From Sulfuriferula sp. (GTDB taxonomy: Bacteria; Pseudomonadota; Gammaproteobacteria; Burkholderiales; Sulfuriferulaceae): a stretch of DNA of 64,000 bases. Made by a program: the position numbers and the translations under genes. The stretch lies in NCBI GenBank assembly GCA_013140765.1, contig JABFSE010000012.1:36948-100947 (forward strand), in the 5' to 3' direction. How positions within the stretch are numbered: the stretch's first letter is position 1; every line of letters starts with the position of its first letter. Of the stretch, positions 47,418-56,366 are shown piece by piece. The notes under the pieces are model-generated. The model was not told where the DNA came from. It saw nothing but the letters and a program-made list of their open reading frames with translations, and searched no databases.

Positions 47418-47929
47418 AGATGCTTATCTCTGCGTATCATGCTTTTTTCCATATCTTTAATCGCATCGACCTTGATTTGTAAGGCATCACCGCGCTTTTG
47501 TTCGTCTTTTAAGCGCACGTTACAGTCATCCTGCAAACGTTGTTGCTCACCCAGCTCAGTTAATAACAAATTAGCCAGCGCAGACACACTGCCGCTATTC
47601 GCCTTACCGTCTCGCAGCACCTCGTTCAACAAAGCAATGGCCGACACCTCATCATGAAAATGCGTATTAGGCACCATCAACAACATCACCAAGCGCATAC
47701 GATAGCTATTCGTTTTGTTTTGCGCCAATTGCTGCCTAGCTCTCTCATGCTCTTTTGCCATCTCGCCCGCCGACATTTTGCGTGCCGCCGCATAATAATT
47801 TAACAAATCATCTGCTTGCGCCCCCATTAACGGCGGTGTCCACCCCCCCACCGATGAACGCGGTTCCAAACCATTACACGCACTCAACACCGATACTAAC
47901 AGTGCCCCTACTAGCCAATTTTTTATCAT
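47414..47929 (-). CDS. qseG: QseG-like outer-membrane lipoprotein
   Basis: A 171-residue lipoprotein with signal MIKNWLVGALLVSVLSAC and a helical, Gln/Glu-rich mature region ending in a coiled coil (DDCNVRLKDEQKRGDALQ). Its sequence is not itself diagnostic; the call rests mainly on its position between the histidine kinase and the regulator, where E. coli has qseG. QseG controls the GlrK kinase from the outer membrane in E. coli. The stop overlaps the glrR start. Confidence 0.8.
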   Translation of the reverse strand: MIKNWLVGALLVSVLSACNGLEPRSSVGGWTPPLMGAQADDLLNYYAAARKMSAGEMAKEHERARQQLAQNKTNSYRMRLVMLLMVPNTHFHDEVSAIALLNEVLRDGKANSGSVSALANLLLTELGEQQRLQDDCNVRLKDEQKRGDALQIKVDAIKDMEKSMIRRDKHL

Positions 47930-47944
47930 TTCCCTACTCTATCC

Positions 47945-48084
47945 GAGACCTTTTCACGATGACTGCGCTTGTTCATATTTCGTTGGAAATCAGCTCAAAA
48001 TGCTCATGTACTGCTTGTACACTCCGCTTTTTCGCTGATTTCCGCCTCATCTGAACTACGCTCGTCACATCGTGCAAAGGTCTC
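47945..48084. mobile_element. MITE-like palindromic element
   Basis: A 140-bp stretch whose ends are inverted repeats. The left end GAGACCTTTTCACGATG and the right end (read inward) GAGACCTTTGCACGATG differ at one base. The match continues, with more divergence, to GGAAATCAGC at both sides, giving arms of about 50 bp. No transposase is encoded. The ends recall those of some IS5-group elements, from memory only. TATC stands near both outer edges but is offset by one base, so a target duplication is not certain. The right end touches the glrK stop codon. Confidence 0.65.
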
Positions 48085-49577
48085 TATCTATCATTTAACG
48101 GCAAAATCAATTGAAAATGCGCTCCCACACCCTCACGGGCAATCACGCGCAAATCGCCGCCATGCGCCAACGCATACTCTCGTGCTATCGCCAAGCCCAA
48201 ACCCGTACCTTTAGTATAACCCTGCGCAACACGCCTACCCTGATAAAAAGGCGCAAACAGCAAAGCGCTATCCGCATCATCTATACCCAACCCCGCATCT
48301 ATCACATCCAAATGTACTCTGTTATCAACAACCTGCGCTTGAATAGTGATACGCCCAGCGGATGGAGAAAATTTAATTGCATTAGAAAGCAGATTATCCA
48401 ACACCGTCTGTATTTTGCTCTCGTCGCAATAGACTGTCAGATGAGGCGATATGTTCAAATCAATGTGCAATGCTTTATTCATCACCGCTAACGCCTGATC
48501 CTGCAACACCGCATCAACAATAGACTGCACTAACACGGGCGATTTGATTAAACTAGATTGCTGTTGTTGTATCGCACTATAACTCAGCAAATCCTCAATA
48601 CGTCGCTGTAATTGCACGCTATTTTTGTGCAAAATAACAGTCACTTGACGTTGCTTAGGCGTTAGCTCGCCCAGCACCCCGTCGTTTAACAAATCCGCAC
48701 CCTCGCGTATCGCCGTCAGCGGTGTTTTTAACTCATGTGAAACGTGTCGTAAAAATGTGTTTTTTTGCGTTTCTACAGCCAACAACCGTAGCCGCATCCA
48801 ATCCAACTTATCGCCCAACTTACTTAAATCCTCAGGTCCTTCGACGCGCACCGCATGATTTAACTGCCCCTGCCCCATGCGGCGGATAGCCTGTTCAATT
48901 TGGCGTATAGGTCGCGTAATCACCACAGAAAAACCCAACGCCAAAATAATGGCAAACGGAATCAACCCCAATAACTGCCAAACTACCCGCTTGCGGGCAC
49001 GCGCCGCTTTAATCTGCAACGCATCCGCCTCCTGCTCTATCAAGTTATAGCCCGCTGTAGAAAAAGTATGCGCCACATCTAACAACTGAGAAAAACCAGA
49101 TACGCTATCTTGCAGTTTTGCGGGGGTAGCACGACTGGCGTTCACTTGCGTAAAAATAGCCAGCTCATTTTTTTGTAATTGCAACAGCCCCTGCTTTTGC
49201 GCACTACTTAAATTAAGCGCAGCCAGCTCCGCCGCCGCTTTGGCAAACTTATCGTGAGCATGAAAATAGCCTTCTAACAGCCCATCATCATCCAAAATCA
49301 TCGCCTGCCGCGCACTGCGTTCCATCGCCACAATCTCATCCGCCAATACGCGGCTACTGTGCGCAATTTGAGTCGCTTGATAGACCGCTTGACGACTTTG
49401 TTCAGCTAATTGATTGATAGTGACCGCACTGTCAACCAGCGCAATAATCAGTGGCAATAACACCAAAGAAAAACCTATCAATATCAGCTTGAGGAATGAT
49501 TTCGGGTTATGCCGCAACAAACGCGTATAAGCGACATCCACCGTCGCGGCTACGTCGTTTGCGGGCTTATTATCCAA
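48084..49577 (-). CDS. glrK: Sensor histidine kinase GlrK (QseE)
   Basis: A 497-residue inner-membrane kinase. Membrane segments lie at about residues 29-50 and 200-220 around a helical periplasmic domain. A HAMP domain (TRPIRQIEQAIRRMGQGQ) follows, then the H-box with His281 in RHVSHELKTPL, the N-box DNLLSNAIKFSP, and the G-boxes DAGLGI and GTGLGLAIA. It phosphorylates GlrR. The frame begins with a TTG at 49577 that abuts the selD stop; a GTG 12 codons later is an alternative, and no ATG start is present. The element at 47945-48084 separates it from qseG. Confidence 0.92.
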   Translation of the reverse strand: MDNKPANDVAATVDVAYTRLLRHNPKSFLKLILIGFSLVLLPLIIALVDSAVTINQLAEQSRQAVYQATQIAHSSRVLADEIVAMERSARQAMILDDDGLLEGYFHAHDKFAKAAAELAALNLSSAQKQGLLQLQKNELAIFTQVNASRATPAKLQDSVSGFSQLLDVAHTFSTAGYNLIEQEADALQIKAARARKRVVWQLLGLIPFAIILALGFSVVITRPIRQIEQAIRRMGQGQLNHAVRVEGPEDLSKLGDKLDWMRLRLLAVETQKNTFLRHVSHELKTPLTAIREGADLLNDGVLGELTPKQRQVTVILHKNSVQLQRRIEDLLSYSAIQQQQSSLIKSPVLVQSIVDAVLQDQALAVMNKALHIDLNISPHLTVYCDESKIQTVLDNLLSNAIKFSPSAGRITIQAQVVDNRVHLDVIDAGLGIDDADSALLFAPFYQGRRVAQGYTKGTGLGLAIAREYALAHGGDLRVIAREGVGAHFQLILPLNDR

Positions 49578-50618
49578 CTAAATCACCGTCACTTTCGCCG
49601 CGCCCGCTTGCAAATGTCCGATAACACAGGCTTGCTCAAAACCCTGCGCCTGAAAAACAGCCAACACCGCCGCCACCGCATCAGGCGCACAGCTGACCAA
49701 CAATCCCCCACTTGTTTGCGGATCACACAGCAAGTTTTTTTGCCAATCCAACATTGTCGCTGGCAAACTCACATCATGCCCGTAACTGTTCCAATTACGC
49801 GCCGCCGCCCCTGGTGCATAACCCTGCTGCGCCAAGCTCAACGCCTCTGACCACACAGGCACAGCAGCAAAATCAATTTCTGCCGCTAATTTTGACCCGC
49901 GACAAACCTCCAGTAAATGCCCTAACAAAGCAAACCCCGTCACGTCGGTCAAAGCATGCACATCGTCCATATCCACCAGCGTAGCACCTGGCGTATTGAG
50001 CTTGGTGGTGCTGGCCAGCATTTGCTCATAACCCAGTGCCGACAGTTCGCCTTTTTTCAACGCCGCGCTCATAATCCCCACGCCCAACGCCTTGCCTAAA
50101 ATCAACACATCGCCCGCACGCGCATGGCTATTGCGCTTGACCTTATCAGGGTGCACCAGTCCTAACGCAACCAAACCATAAATCGGCTCAGGCGCATCTA
50201 TAGAATGCCCACCCGCGATAGGAATACCCACATCCGCACACACCGACTCGCCGCCCGCCAGTATCGCCTGAATAACGTCGATAGGTAACTTATCTATCGG
50301 CATACCCACCACTGCCAGTGCCATAATCGGCGTGCCGCCCATCGCATAAATATCCGAAATTGCATTCGTCGCCGCAATACGACCGAATTCAAACGGGTCA
50401 TCAACGATAGGCATAAAAAAATCCGTCGTGGCGATGATGGCTTGTGTATCATTCAAACGATATACTGCCGCATCATCGCTAGACTCTGTGCCCACCAGCA
50501 AGTCTTTGCTGATTACACGACTAGGCATTTTTGCCAGAATTTCACTCAATACCGACGGCGCGATTTTGCAACCACACCCGCCGCCGTGCGAGTATTGCGT
50601 TAATTTGATATTGTTCAT
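49578..50618 (-). CDS. selD: Selenophosphate synthetase
   Basis: A 346-residue enzyme that makes selenophosphate from selenide and ATP. The N-terminal active-site loop is SHGGGCGCKIAP with the catalytic Cys and Lys; Cys, not selenocysteine, occupies the first position. Further motifs are GTESSDDAAVY, GAMGGTP-type IYAMGGTPIMAL and CDPQTSGGLLVS. The ATG at 50618 is back-to-back with the selU ATG, with one base between them. The product would be used by SelU. Confidence 0.96.
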   Translation of the reverse strand: MNNIKLTQYSHGGGCGCKIAPSVLSEILAKMPSRVISKDLLVGTESSDDAAVYRLNDTQAIIATTDFFMPIVDDPFEFGRIAATNAISDIYAMGGTPIMALAVVGMPIDKLPIDVIQAILAGGESVCADVGIPIAGGHSIDAPEPIYGLVALGLVHPDKVKRNSHARAGDVLILGKALGVGIMSAALKKGELSALGYEQMLASTTKLNTPGATLVDMDDVHALTDVTGFALLGHLLEVCRGSKLAAEIDFAAVPVWSEALSLAQQGYAPGAAARNWNSYGHDVSLPATMLDWQKNLLCDPQTSGGLLVSCAPDAVAAVLAVFQAQGFEQACVIGHLQAGAAKVTVI

Positions 50619-50619
50619 A

Positions 50620-51702
50620 ATGGAAACCAAAGTGAGAAAAACAGACCCCATTACCGTAGCACAGTTAGCCGACTTTGACGAGATTATCGACGTGCGCTCA
50701 CCCGCTGAATTTGCCGAAGACCACATCCCAGGCGCGGTAAGCCACCCTGTATTAAGCAACGAAGAACGTGCCATTGTCGGTACGCTATACAAACAGGTAT
50801 CTGATTTTGAAGCCAAAAAAGTAGGTGCGGCACTGATTTCCCGCAATATAGCCTATCACTTAGAAAACCACTTTGCCAATCGACCAAAGAACTGGCGTCC
50901 ACTCATCTATTGCTGGCGCGGCGGCAGTCGTAGCGGCGCAATGGCGCACATACTCAATCAAGTAGGCTGGCGGGCAGGCAAACTGGACGGCGGCTATAAA
51001 AGCTATCGACGCAGCGTATTAAAAGATTTAGCCGACATTCCTGCTAAATTAAAGCTCGTTGTCATTTGCGGCATGACAGGCACGGGCAAAAGCCATTTAT
51101 TACAAGCCTTACAACAACAAGGTGAGCAAGTGCTGGACTTAGAAAAAATAGCCCTGCATCGCGGCTCTATTTTGGGCAACATTCCTGACGTAGCCCAGCC
51201 CAGTCAAAAAATGTTCGACAGCCTAGTGTGGGCGCAGTTACGTCAATTCACAGCCGACCAACCCGTTTATATAGAAGCCGAGAGTAAGAAAGTAGGCAAT
51301 GTGCGCGTCCCTGAACAATTAGTCGCCAGCATGTGGCAATCCGCGCAATGCTTACGCCTAGACACCGCGCATGATTTACGCATAGACCTGCTCAAAGCCG
51401 ACTACGCTTATTATTTACAGCATCCACACATACTTAAACAAAAATTAAGCCACCTCACCGCACGTCACGGTCATGCCCAAATCCAGCAATGGCAAGACTG
51501 GATAGACCAAGCGCAATGGGATACGCTTATCAGCGACTTACTCACGCGCCACTACGACCCACACTACACCAAATCCATCACCCAACATTACCCTGGCTAT
51601 GAGCAGGCCCAGCATTTAACGGTTGAGAGTATCAGTGAAAATAACTGGCTCACACTGGCGCAACATTTAATCGCGAACCAACAGCCACAAAATGTCATAT
51701 AG
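50620..51702 (+). CDS. selU: tRNA 2-selenouridine synthase
   Basis: A 360-residue protein (also called YbbB/MnmH) that replaces sulfur by selenium at the wobble uridine of some tRNAs. The rhodanese domain has the active Cys in LIYCWRGGSRSG. A P-loop follows at about residue 148 (CGMTGTGKSHLL). It is the natural partner of selD, whose start codon is one base away on the opposite strand. No Shine-Dalgarno sequence is visible before the ATG at 50620. No selA or selB gene is in the window. Confidence 0.94.
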   Translation: METKVRKTDPITVAQLADFDEIIDVRSPAEFAEDHIPGAVSHPVLSNEERAIVGTLYKQVSDFEAKKVGAALISRNIAYHLENHFANRPKNWRPLIYCWRGGSRSGAMAHILNQVGWRAGKLDGGYKSYRRSVLKDLADIPAKLKLVVICGMTGTGKSHLLQALQQQGEQVLDLEKIALHRGSILGNIPDVAQPSQKMFDSLVWAQLRQFTADQPVYIEAESKKVGNVRVPEQLVASMWQSAQCLRLDTAHDLRIDLLKADYAYYLQHPHILKQKLSHLTARHGHAQIQQWQDWIDQAQWDTLISDLLTRHYDPHYTKSITQHYPGYEQAQHLTVESISENNWLTLAQHLIANQQPQNVI

Positions 51703-51719
51703 ATGACAGTCCGATGTCA
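51693..51719. repeat. TGTCA/TGACA inverted repeats before the P-ATPase gene
   Basis: Three half-sites lie close together: TGTCA (51693-51697), TGACA (51704-51708) and TGTCA (51715-51719). The last two form TGACA-N6-TGTCA. They span the end of selU and the 63-nt gap before the P-type ATPase. They may be a regulator site or chance. Confidence 0.35.
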
Positions 51720-51765
51720 GCAAAGCCCAGCATAATAAAGCCTAGCCCACCATAAGGATGTCGTC

Positions 51766-54486
51766 ATGGCTCTCTTTAGCACATTCATACGCTTAACCCG
51801 CCCACGCCGACTTCATCGCTTATTTCGACGCTTAACCCTGCTCGGGAGCGTGGTCGCAACAGGCGTAAACAAAGAGGTTCCACCCAGCCTAGCGCACACG
51901 CTCAACCACGCTGCTCGCACCGATACGCCCACATTATTAGCCAGTATGCACGCCCATCCCGAAGGCTTGACCGATAACGAAGCAGCGGCAATACGCATAC
52001 ACGCAGGGCATAATGAAATTGAGCAAGAAAAGCCACCGTCAGCCTGGCTACACATCTGGCACAGCTACCGCAATCCATTCAATCTACTACTGACCCTGCT
52101 CGCGCTAGTTTCATACGTGACTGGCGACATGAAGGCTACCATTGTTATCAGCAGTATGATAATTTTATCCACCGTGCTGCGCTTTTGGCAGGAATCCAAA
52201 TCCAACCAAGCCGCCGACAAGCTCAAAGCCATGGTAAGCAATACCGCAACCGTATTACGACGCAATTTGGTCGCACCTGCACCCATTAGCCCAGCAAAGC
52301 GCACCGAAATACCCATTAAACAGCTCGTGCCTGGTGACATTACACTATTGTCAGCAGGCGACATGATACCCGCTGATTGCCGTGTGCTGTTTGCCAAAGA
52401 CTTATTTATCAGCCAATCCGCCATGACAGGAGAATCACTGCCTGTCGAAAAATACGCGCAATTATCAACGCCCACCATCAATAATCCGCTGGACTTGGAC
52501 AACATCTTATTTATGGGAACCAATGTCATCAGTGGTTCAGCCACCGCATTAGTCATTACCACGGGCAAACACACCTATTTTGGTGCTTTGGCTGAACGCG
52601 TCGTCAGCATAGACCGCGCACCCACGGCATTCCAGCAAGGCGTGAGTCGAGTCAGCTGGTTATTGATACGTTTTATGTTCATCATGGTTCCTATCGTCTT
52701 CCTGCTCAACGGCTACACTAAAGGCGATTGGCTGGAAGCCATGCTGTTTGCCATTTCTGTCGCCGTCGGACTCACGCCAGAAATGTTACCGATGATAGTC
52801 ACCTCGACCTTAGCCAAAGGCGCAGTGAAATTATCGCAACAAAAAGTTATCGTTAAACGCTTAGATGCCATACAAAATTTTGGTGCAATGGACGTACTCT
52901 GCACCGATAAAACAGGCACACTCACACAAGATAAAATCGTACTCGCGCAACACATAGACGTACATGGCGCGGTATCAGCAGACGTACTCACCTACGCCTA
53001 TTTGAACAGCTACTACCAAACAGGACTAAAAAACCTGCTAGATGTCGCCGTACTGGAAAACGTGGCTATCGCACACAATCTGCAAATCACCCAACAATAT
53101 CGCAAAATAGACGAAATCCCATTTGATTTTCATAGACGACGCATGTCTGTCGTCGTTTCCGCACGCGACGATCATCATGAATTGATATGCAAAGGCGCAA
53201 TAGAAGAAATTCTCAACATCTGCACGCATGTACAACAAGGCGACGAACAGCACAGCATCACACCCGCTATCCTCGCCGACATTGCCCAACTCACTACTAA
53301 AATGAATAGCGATGGCTTACGCGTAGTCGCCGTCGCCGTAAAAGCCACCCCCACCACACAAGATAATTACAGCCTAGCCGATGAGACCGAGCTCACTTTA
53401 ATCGGCTTTATCGCCTTCCTCGACCCACCCAAAGAATCCACCGCGCCCGCACTGGCCGCACTCAAAGCACATGGCATACACGTCAAAGTGCTCACTGGCG
53501 ACAACGAGTTAGTGACACGCAAAGTCTGCCACGATGTCGGTCTGCCGATTACAGGCGTGCTACTCGGGACGCAAATAGAAACCATGAGCGACGTTCAGCT
53601 CGCCCAAGCCGTGGAACAAAACAACCTCTACGCCAAACTTTCGCCCATACACAAAGAACGCATCGTGCGTGCACTCAAAGCCAACGGCCACGTTGTTGGT
53701 TTCATGGGCGACGGCATCAACGACGCACCTGCGCTACACGCCGCTGACATAGGTATTTCTGTGGATAGCGCAGTCGATATTGCCAAAGAAGCGGCCGATA
53801 TTATCCTGCTAGAGCGCAGTTTAATGGTGTTGGAACAAGGCGTAATCGAAGGTCGTAAAACCTTCATTAACATGCTCAAATACATCAAAATGACAGCCAG
53901 CTCTAACTTTGGCAATGTTTTTTCTGTGCTCATTGCCAGCGCGTTCCTACCCTTTTTGCCAATGTTGCCATTGCACTTATTAGTACAAAACTTACTCTAC
54001 GATTTTTCGCAAATCGCCATTCCATTTGACAATGTGGACGAAGAACTACTCAAACAGCCACAACACTGGCAACCCAATGAAATCAGCCGTTTCATGCTAT
54101 TTTTTGGCCCTATCAGCTCTATTTTTGATGTCACCACATTTGCCTTACTGTGGTTTGTGTTTTCAACCAACAGCCCAGAACATCAAACCTTATTCCAATC
54201 AGGCTGGTTTATAGAAGGGCTACTCTCCCAAACCCTCATAGTCCAAATGATACGCACACGCAAAATCCCCTTTATCCAAAGCCGCCCCAGCGGACTACTG
54301 CTATTCATGAGTAGCGCAGTAGTCGCCATAGGGCTATTTATCGTCATGGGACCCATAGCCCATTACTTCAAACTACAAGCCCTGCCCCTCAGCTATTTCC
54401 CCTACCTAATCGCTATTTTACTGAGCTACATGGGCTTAACCCAGCTCATGAAAAGCTATTACACACGACGTTATGGTTGGCAATGA
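51766..54486 (+). CDS. Magnesium-transporting P-type ATPase, MgtA/MgtB-like
   Basis: A 906-residue P-type ATPase of the P3B group. The N-terminal domain is followed by TGES (about 225), the phosphorylation site CTDKTGTLTQD, the nucleotide-binding hinge GFIAFLDPPKES and TGDNELVTRKV, and the MGDGINDAPALHAADIGISV hinge. About ten membrane segments are spread over the protein, four of them at the C-terminus. Mg2+ import is the expected role. The preceding gap has only 63 nt, too short for a full MgtA-type leader. Confidence 0.92.
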   Translation: MALFSTFIRLTRPRRLHRLFRRLTLLGSVVATGVNKEVPPSLAHTLNHAARTDTPTLLASMHAHPEGLTDNEAAAIRIHAGHNEIEQEKPPSAWLHIWHSYRNPFNLLLTLLALVSYVTGDMKATIVISSMIILSTVLRFWQESKSNQAADKLKAMVSNTATVLRRNLVAPAPISPAKRTEIPIKQLVPGDITLLSAGDMIPADCRVLFAKDLFISQSAMTGESLPVEKYAQLSTPTINNPLDLDNILFMGTNVISGSATALVITTGKHTYFGALAERVVSIDRAPTAFQQGVSRVSWLLIRFMFIMVPIVFLLNGYTKGDWLEAMLFAISVAVGLTPEMLPMIVTSTLAKGAVKLSQQKVIVKRLDAIQNFGAMDVLCTDKTGTLTQDKIVLAQHIDVHGAVSADVLTYAYLNSYYQTGLKNLLDVAVLENVAIAHNLQITQQYRKIDEIPFDFHRRRMSVVVSARDDHHELICKGAIEEILNICTHVQQGDEQHSITPAILADIAQLTTKMNSDGLRVVAVAVKATPTTQDNYSLADETELTLIGFIAFLDPPKESTAPALAALKAHGIHVKVLTGDNELVTRKVCHDVGLPITGVLLGTQIETMSDVQLAQAVEQNNLYAKLSPIHKERIVRALKANGHVVGFMGDGINDAPALHAADIGISVDSAVDIAKEAADIILLERSLMVLEQGVIEGRKTFINMLKYIKMTASSNFGNVFSVLIASAFLPFLPMLPLHLLVQNLLYDFSQIAIPFDNVDEELLKQPQHWQPNEISRFMLFFGPISSIFDVTTFALLWFVFSTNSPEHQTLFQSGWFIEGLLSQTLIVQMIRTRKIPFIQSRPSGLLLFMSSAVVAIGLFIVMGPIAHYFKLQALPLSYFPYLIAILLSYMGLTQLMKSYYTRRYGWQ

Positions 54487-54543
54487 GTGCCAGCGGTTGT
54501 GCTGTAGCGCATGTTGTTGATGAGTGGTCATAGCTCGCGTTTG

Positions 54544-54559
54544 ATAACTGATATGTTAT
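54544..54559. promoter_or_regulatory. Inverted repeat at the start of the toxin-antitoxin remnant
   Basis: ATAAC-TGATAT-GTTAT, an inverted repeat 10 nt before the ATG at 54570. Position and shape fit an operator for the downstream HigA-type repressor, which commonly represses its own promoter. Confidence 0.45.
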
Positions 54560-54569
54560 TATTTAAGCC

Positions 54570-54811
54570 ATGAAATACACTAGTGATTTTTACACGGTCC
54601 AAATTTGGGTGAGCCTCATACCGAAGCCTTTGGTGGTGGTTTGTTTGAGTTGCGCTTGAAAAGCGCAGAAGGTATCGCCCGGGTGTTTTATTGCACACGG
54701 CTAGATAAGCGTATTGTGATGTTGCATTCGTTTGTGAAAAAAACCCAAAGAACCTCGCCAAATGAGCGGCGGATTGCTGAAAAACGATTAAAGGAAATTA
54801 AAAATGGATGA
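54570..54811 (+). pseudogene. Decayed HigB/Gp49-type toxin
   Basis: An ATG at 54570 starts MKYTSDFYT and then runs into an unrelated frame and a stop. In another frame the end of a phage Gp49/HigB-type toxin is intact: GPNLGEPHTEAFGGGLFEL, GIARVFYCTRLDKRIVML and VKKTQRTSPNERRIAEKRL. A full toxin (about 105-115 aa) should have some 35 more residues before GPNLG. An internal, out-of-frame deletion near 54596 explains this. Translation from TTG at 54605 would give only 68 residues. The end overlaps the antitoxin start by 8 nt. Confidence 0.75.
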
Positions 54812-55109
54812 TAAAGCACCCACCATGACATATTTAGAAATGCGCTCGAAATGGATGAAAGACCCCATATTCCGTACTGAGTATGAACGCTTGGAACGCG
54901 AAGAAATGCCGATGTTCGATGCGATTCTAAAAGCACGCAAAGAGGCAGGCTTAACCCAAGCGCAAGTGGCCGAACGCATGGGGACAAAAGCCCCTGCTAT
55001 CGCACGCCTAGAAAACGCGCTGATAACTGGCACGCCCTCACCATCGCTTGCGACATTACGCAAATATGCGGCGGCATTGGGTAAGCGGCTAGAAGTGCGG
55101 TTTTCGTAG
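54804..55109 (+). CDS. HigA-type antitoxin, XRE family
   Basis: A 101-residue protein with a Cro/C1-type helix-turn-helix at about residues 50-100 (AGLTQAQVAERMGTKAPAIA and LATLRKYAAALGKRLEVRF). It would bind and neutralise the HigB-type toxin encoded just upstream and repress the operon. The toxin gene is damaged, so this antitoxin is probably an orphan DNA-binding protein. The frame is intact, with the ATG at 54804. Confidence 0.88.
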   Translation: MDDKAPTMTYLEMRSKWMKDPIFRTEYERLEREEMPMFDAILKARKEAGLTQAQVAERMGTKAPAIARLENALITGTPSPSLATLRKYAAALGKRLEVRFS

Positions 55110-55123
55110 CCTGCTTATTTTAC

Positions 55124-56356
55124 TTAACCAGCCTTAGCCGCTTGATAAACCGCCATACCGACACGCGCTTTCAGGCGTGGGTCGGTGAGTTTAGGCAAAA
55201 TATATTCGCGACCGAATGATAGCTCAGTCAGGTTATAAGCCTTTAACACTTCGTCAGGCACAGGCTCGTGAGCCAATGCGGCTATCGCATGAACTGCCGC
55301 CATTTTCATTTCATCGGTAATCGCTTTTGCGCGTGCATCGAGTGCGCCACGGAATAAGTACGGGAAACACAATACATTATTCACTTGATTAGGGTAATCC
55401 GAACGCCCCGTTGCAATAATCACATCGTCGCGTGTGGCTTTGGCGAGCTCTGGCGTAATTTCAGGATCAGGGTTCGCCATGGCGAATACCACGGGGTCGG
55501 CCGCCATGCTTGCCAGCATCTCTGGTGTGAGCAAATTAGGCGCAGACGTACCGATAAACACATCCGCACCGACGCAAGCATCAGCCAAGGTGCGTGCGCT
55601 CGTGTCTGCCGCAAAAAAAGCATGGTGCGGCGGCAAATCCGTCATCCCCGTGTGCAACACACCGACTCTATCGACGACCAATAGCTTGGCTTTATCCGCC
55701 CCCATCGCCAGTAACAAGCGCAATGAAGCCGTCCCCGCCGCCCCCGCGCCAACCAGCACGATACGCACGTCGGCTAACTTTTTACCCGAAATTTTCAGCG
55801 CATTGACCAACCCCGCCGCCACAATAATCGCCGTACCATGCTGATCGTCATGAAACACAGGTATATCAAGCATCGCTTTTAATCTATCTTCTATCTCAAA
55901 ACACGCAGGCGCGGCAATATCTTCCAGATTGATGCCGCCAAAACTCACCGCGATATTGGCAATCGTGCTGATAATCACCTCGGTATCTTCGCTAGAAACT
56001 TCTATATCTATCGCATCAATATCCGCAAATTTCTTAAATAACAACGCCTTGCCTTCCATCACAGGTTTAGAAGCCAGCGCACCCAAATTACCCAAACCCA
56101 ATATCGCCGTACCGTTAGAAATCACGGCAACCAGATTGCCTTTCATCGTATAGCGATAAGCGTTTTCAGGGTCAGCCGCAATCTCACGCACGGGTTCAGC
56201 CACGCCAGGGCTGTAAGCCAGCACCAAATCGCGCTGAGTAGCGGCGGACTTTGACACCTCTATAGACAATTTACCAGGGGTAGGAAACTCATGGTAATAC
56301 AACGAATCCGCACGCAAATCGCCTGTATTACCTGCCTGTTTTACTACATCATTCAT
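55124..56356 (-). CDS. maeB: NADP-dependent malic enzyme, short form
   Basis: A 410-residue enzyme converting malate to pyruvate and CO2. Segments YYHEFPTPGKLSIEVSKS, GPGVAEPVREI-type AYSPGVAEPV, GKALLFKKFADIDAIDIEV, HDDQHGTAIIVAAGL and VGAGAAGTASLRLLLAMG show the malic domain and NAD(P)-binding fold. It lacks the C-terminal phosphotransacetylase domain of the long MaeB type. The ATG at 56356 is placed by a GAGG 12 nt upstream; 56362 and 56404 are in-frame alternatives. Confidence 0.93.
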   Translation of the reverse strand: MNDVVKQAGNTGDLRADSLYYHEFPTPGKLSIEVSKSAATQRDLVLAYSPGVAEPVREIAADPENAYRYTMKGNLVAVISNGTAILGLGNLGALASKPVMEGKALLFKKFADIDAIDIEVSSEDTEVIISTIANIAVSFGGINLEDIAAPACFEIEDRLKAMLDIPVFHDDQHGTAIIVAAGLVNALKISGKKLADVRIVLVGAGAAGTASLRLLLAMGADKAKLLVVDRVGVLHTGMTDLPPHHAFFAADTSARTLADACVGADVFIGTSAPNLLTPEMLASMAADPVVFAMANPDPEITPELAKATRDDVIIATGRSDYPNQVNNVLCFPYLFRGALDARAKAITDEMKMAAVHAIAALAHEPVPDEVLKAYNLTELSFGREYILPKLTDPRLKARVGMAVYQAAKAG

Positions 56357-56366
56357 ACTCATATCC

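Noticed and set aside
51703..51765. Mg-sensing riboswitch before the P-type ATPase
   Set aside because: The gap is only 63 nt, with no room for an M-box or mgtA leader.
52065..52574. 169-codon minus-strand frame inside the P-type ATPase gene
   Set aside because: It overlaps essential ATPase motifs in antisense and has no recognisable domain.
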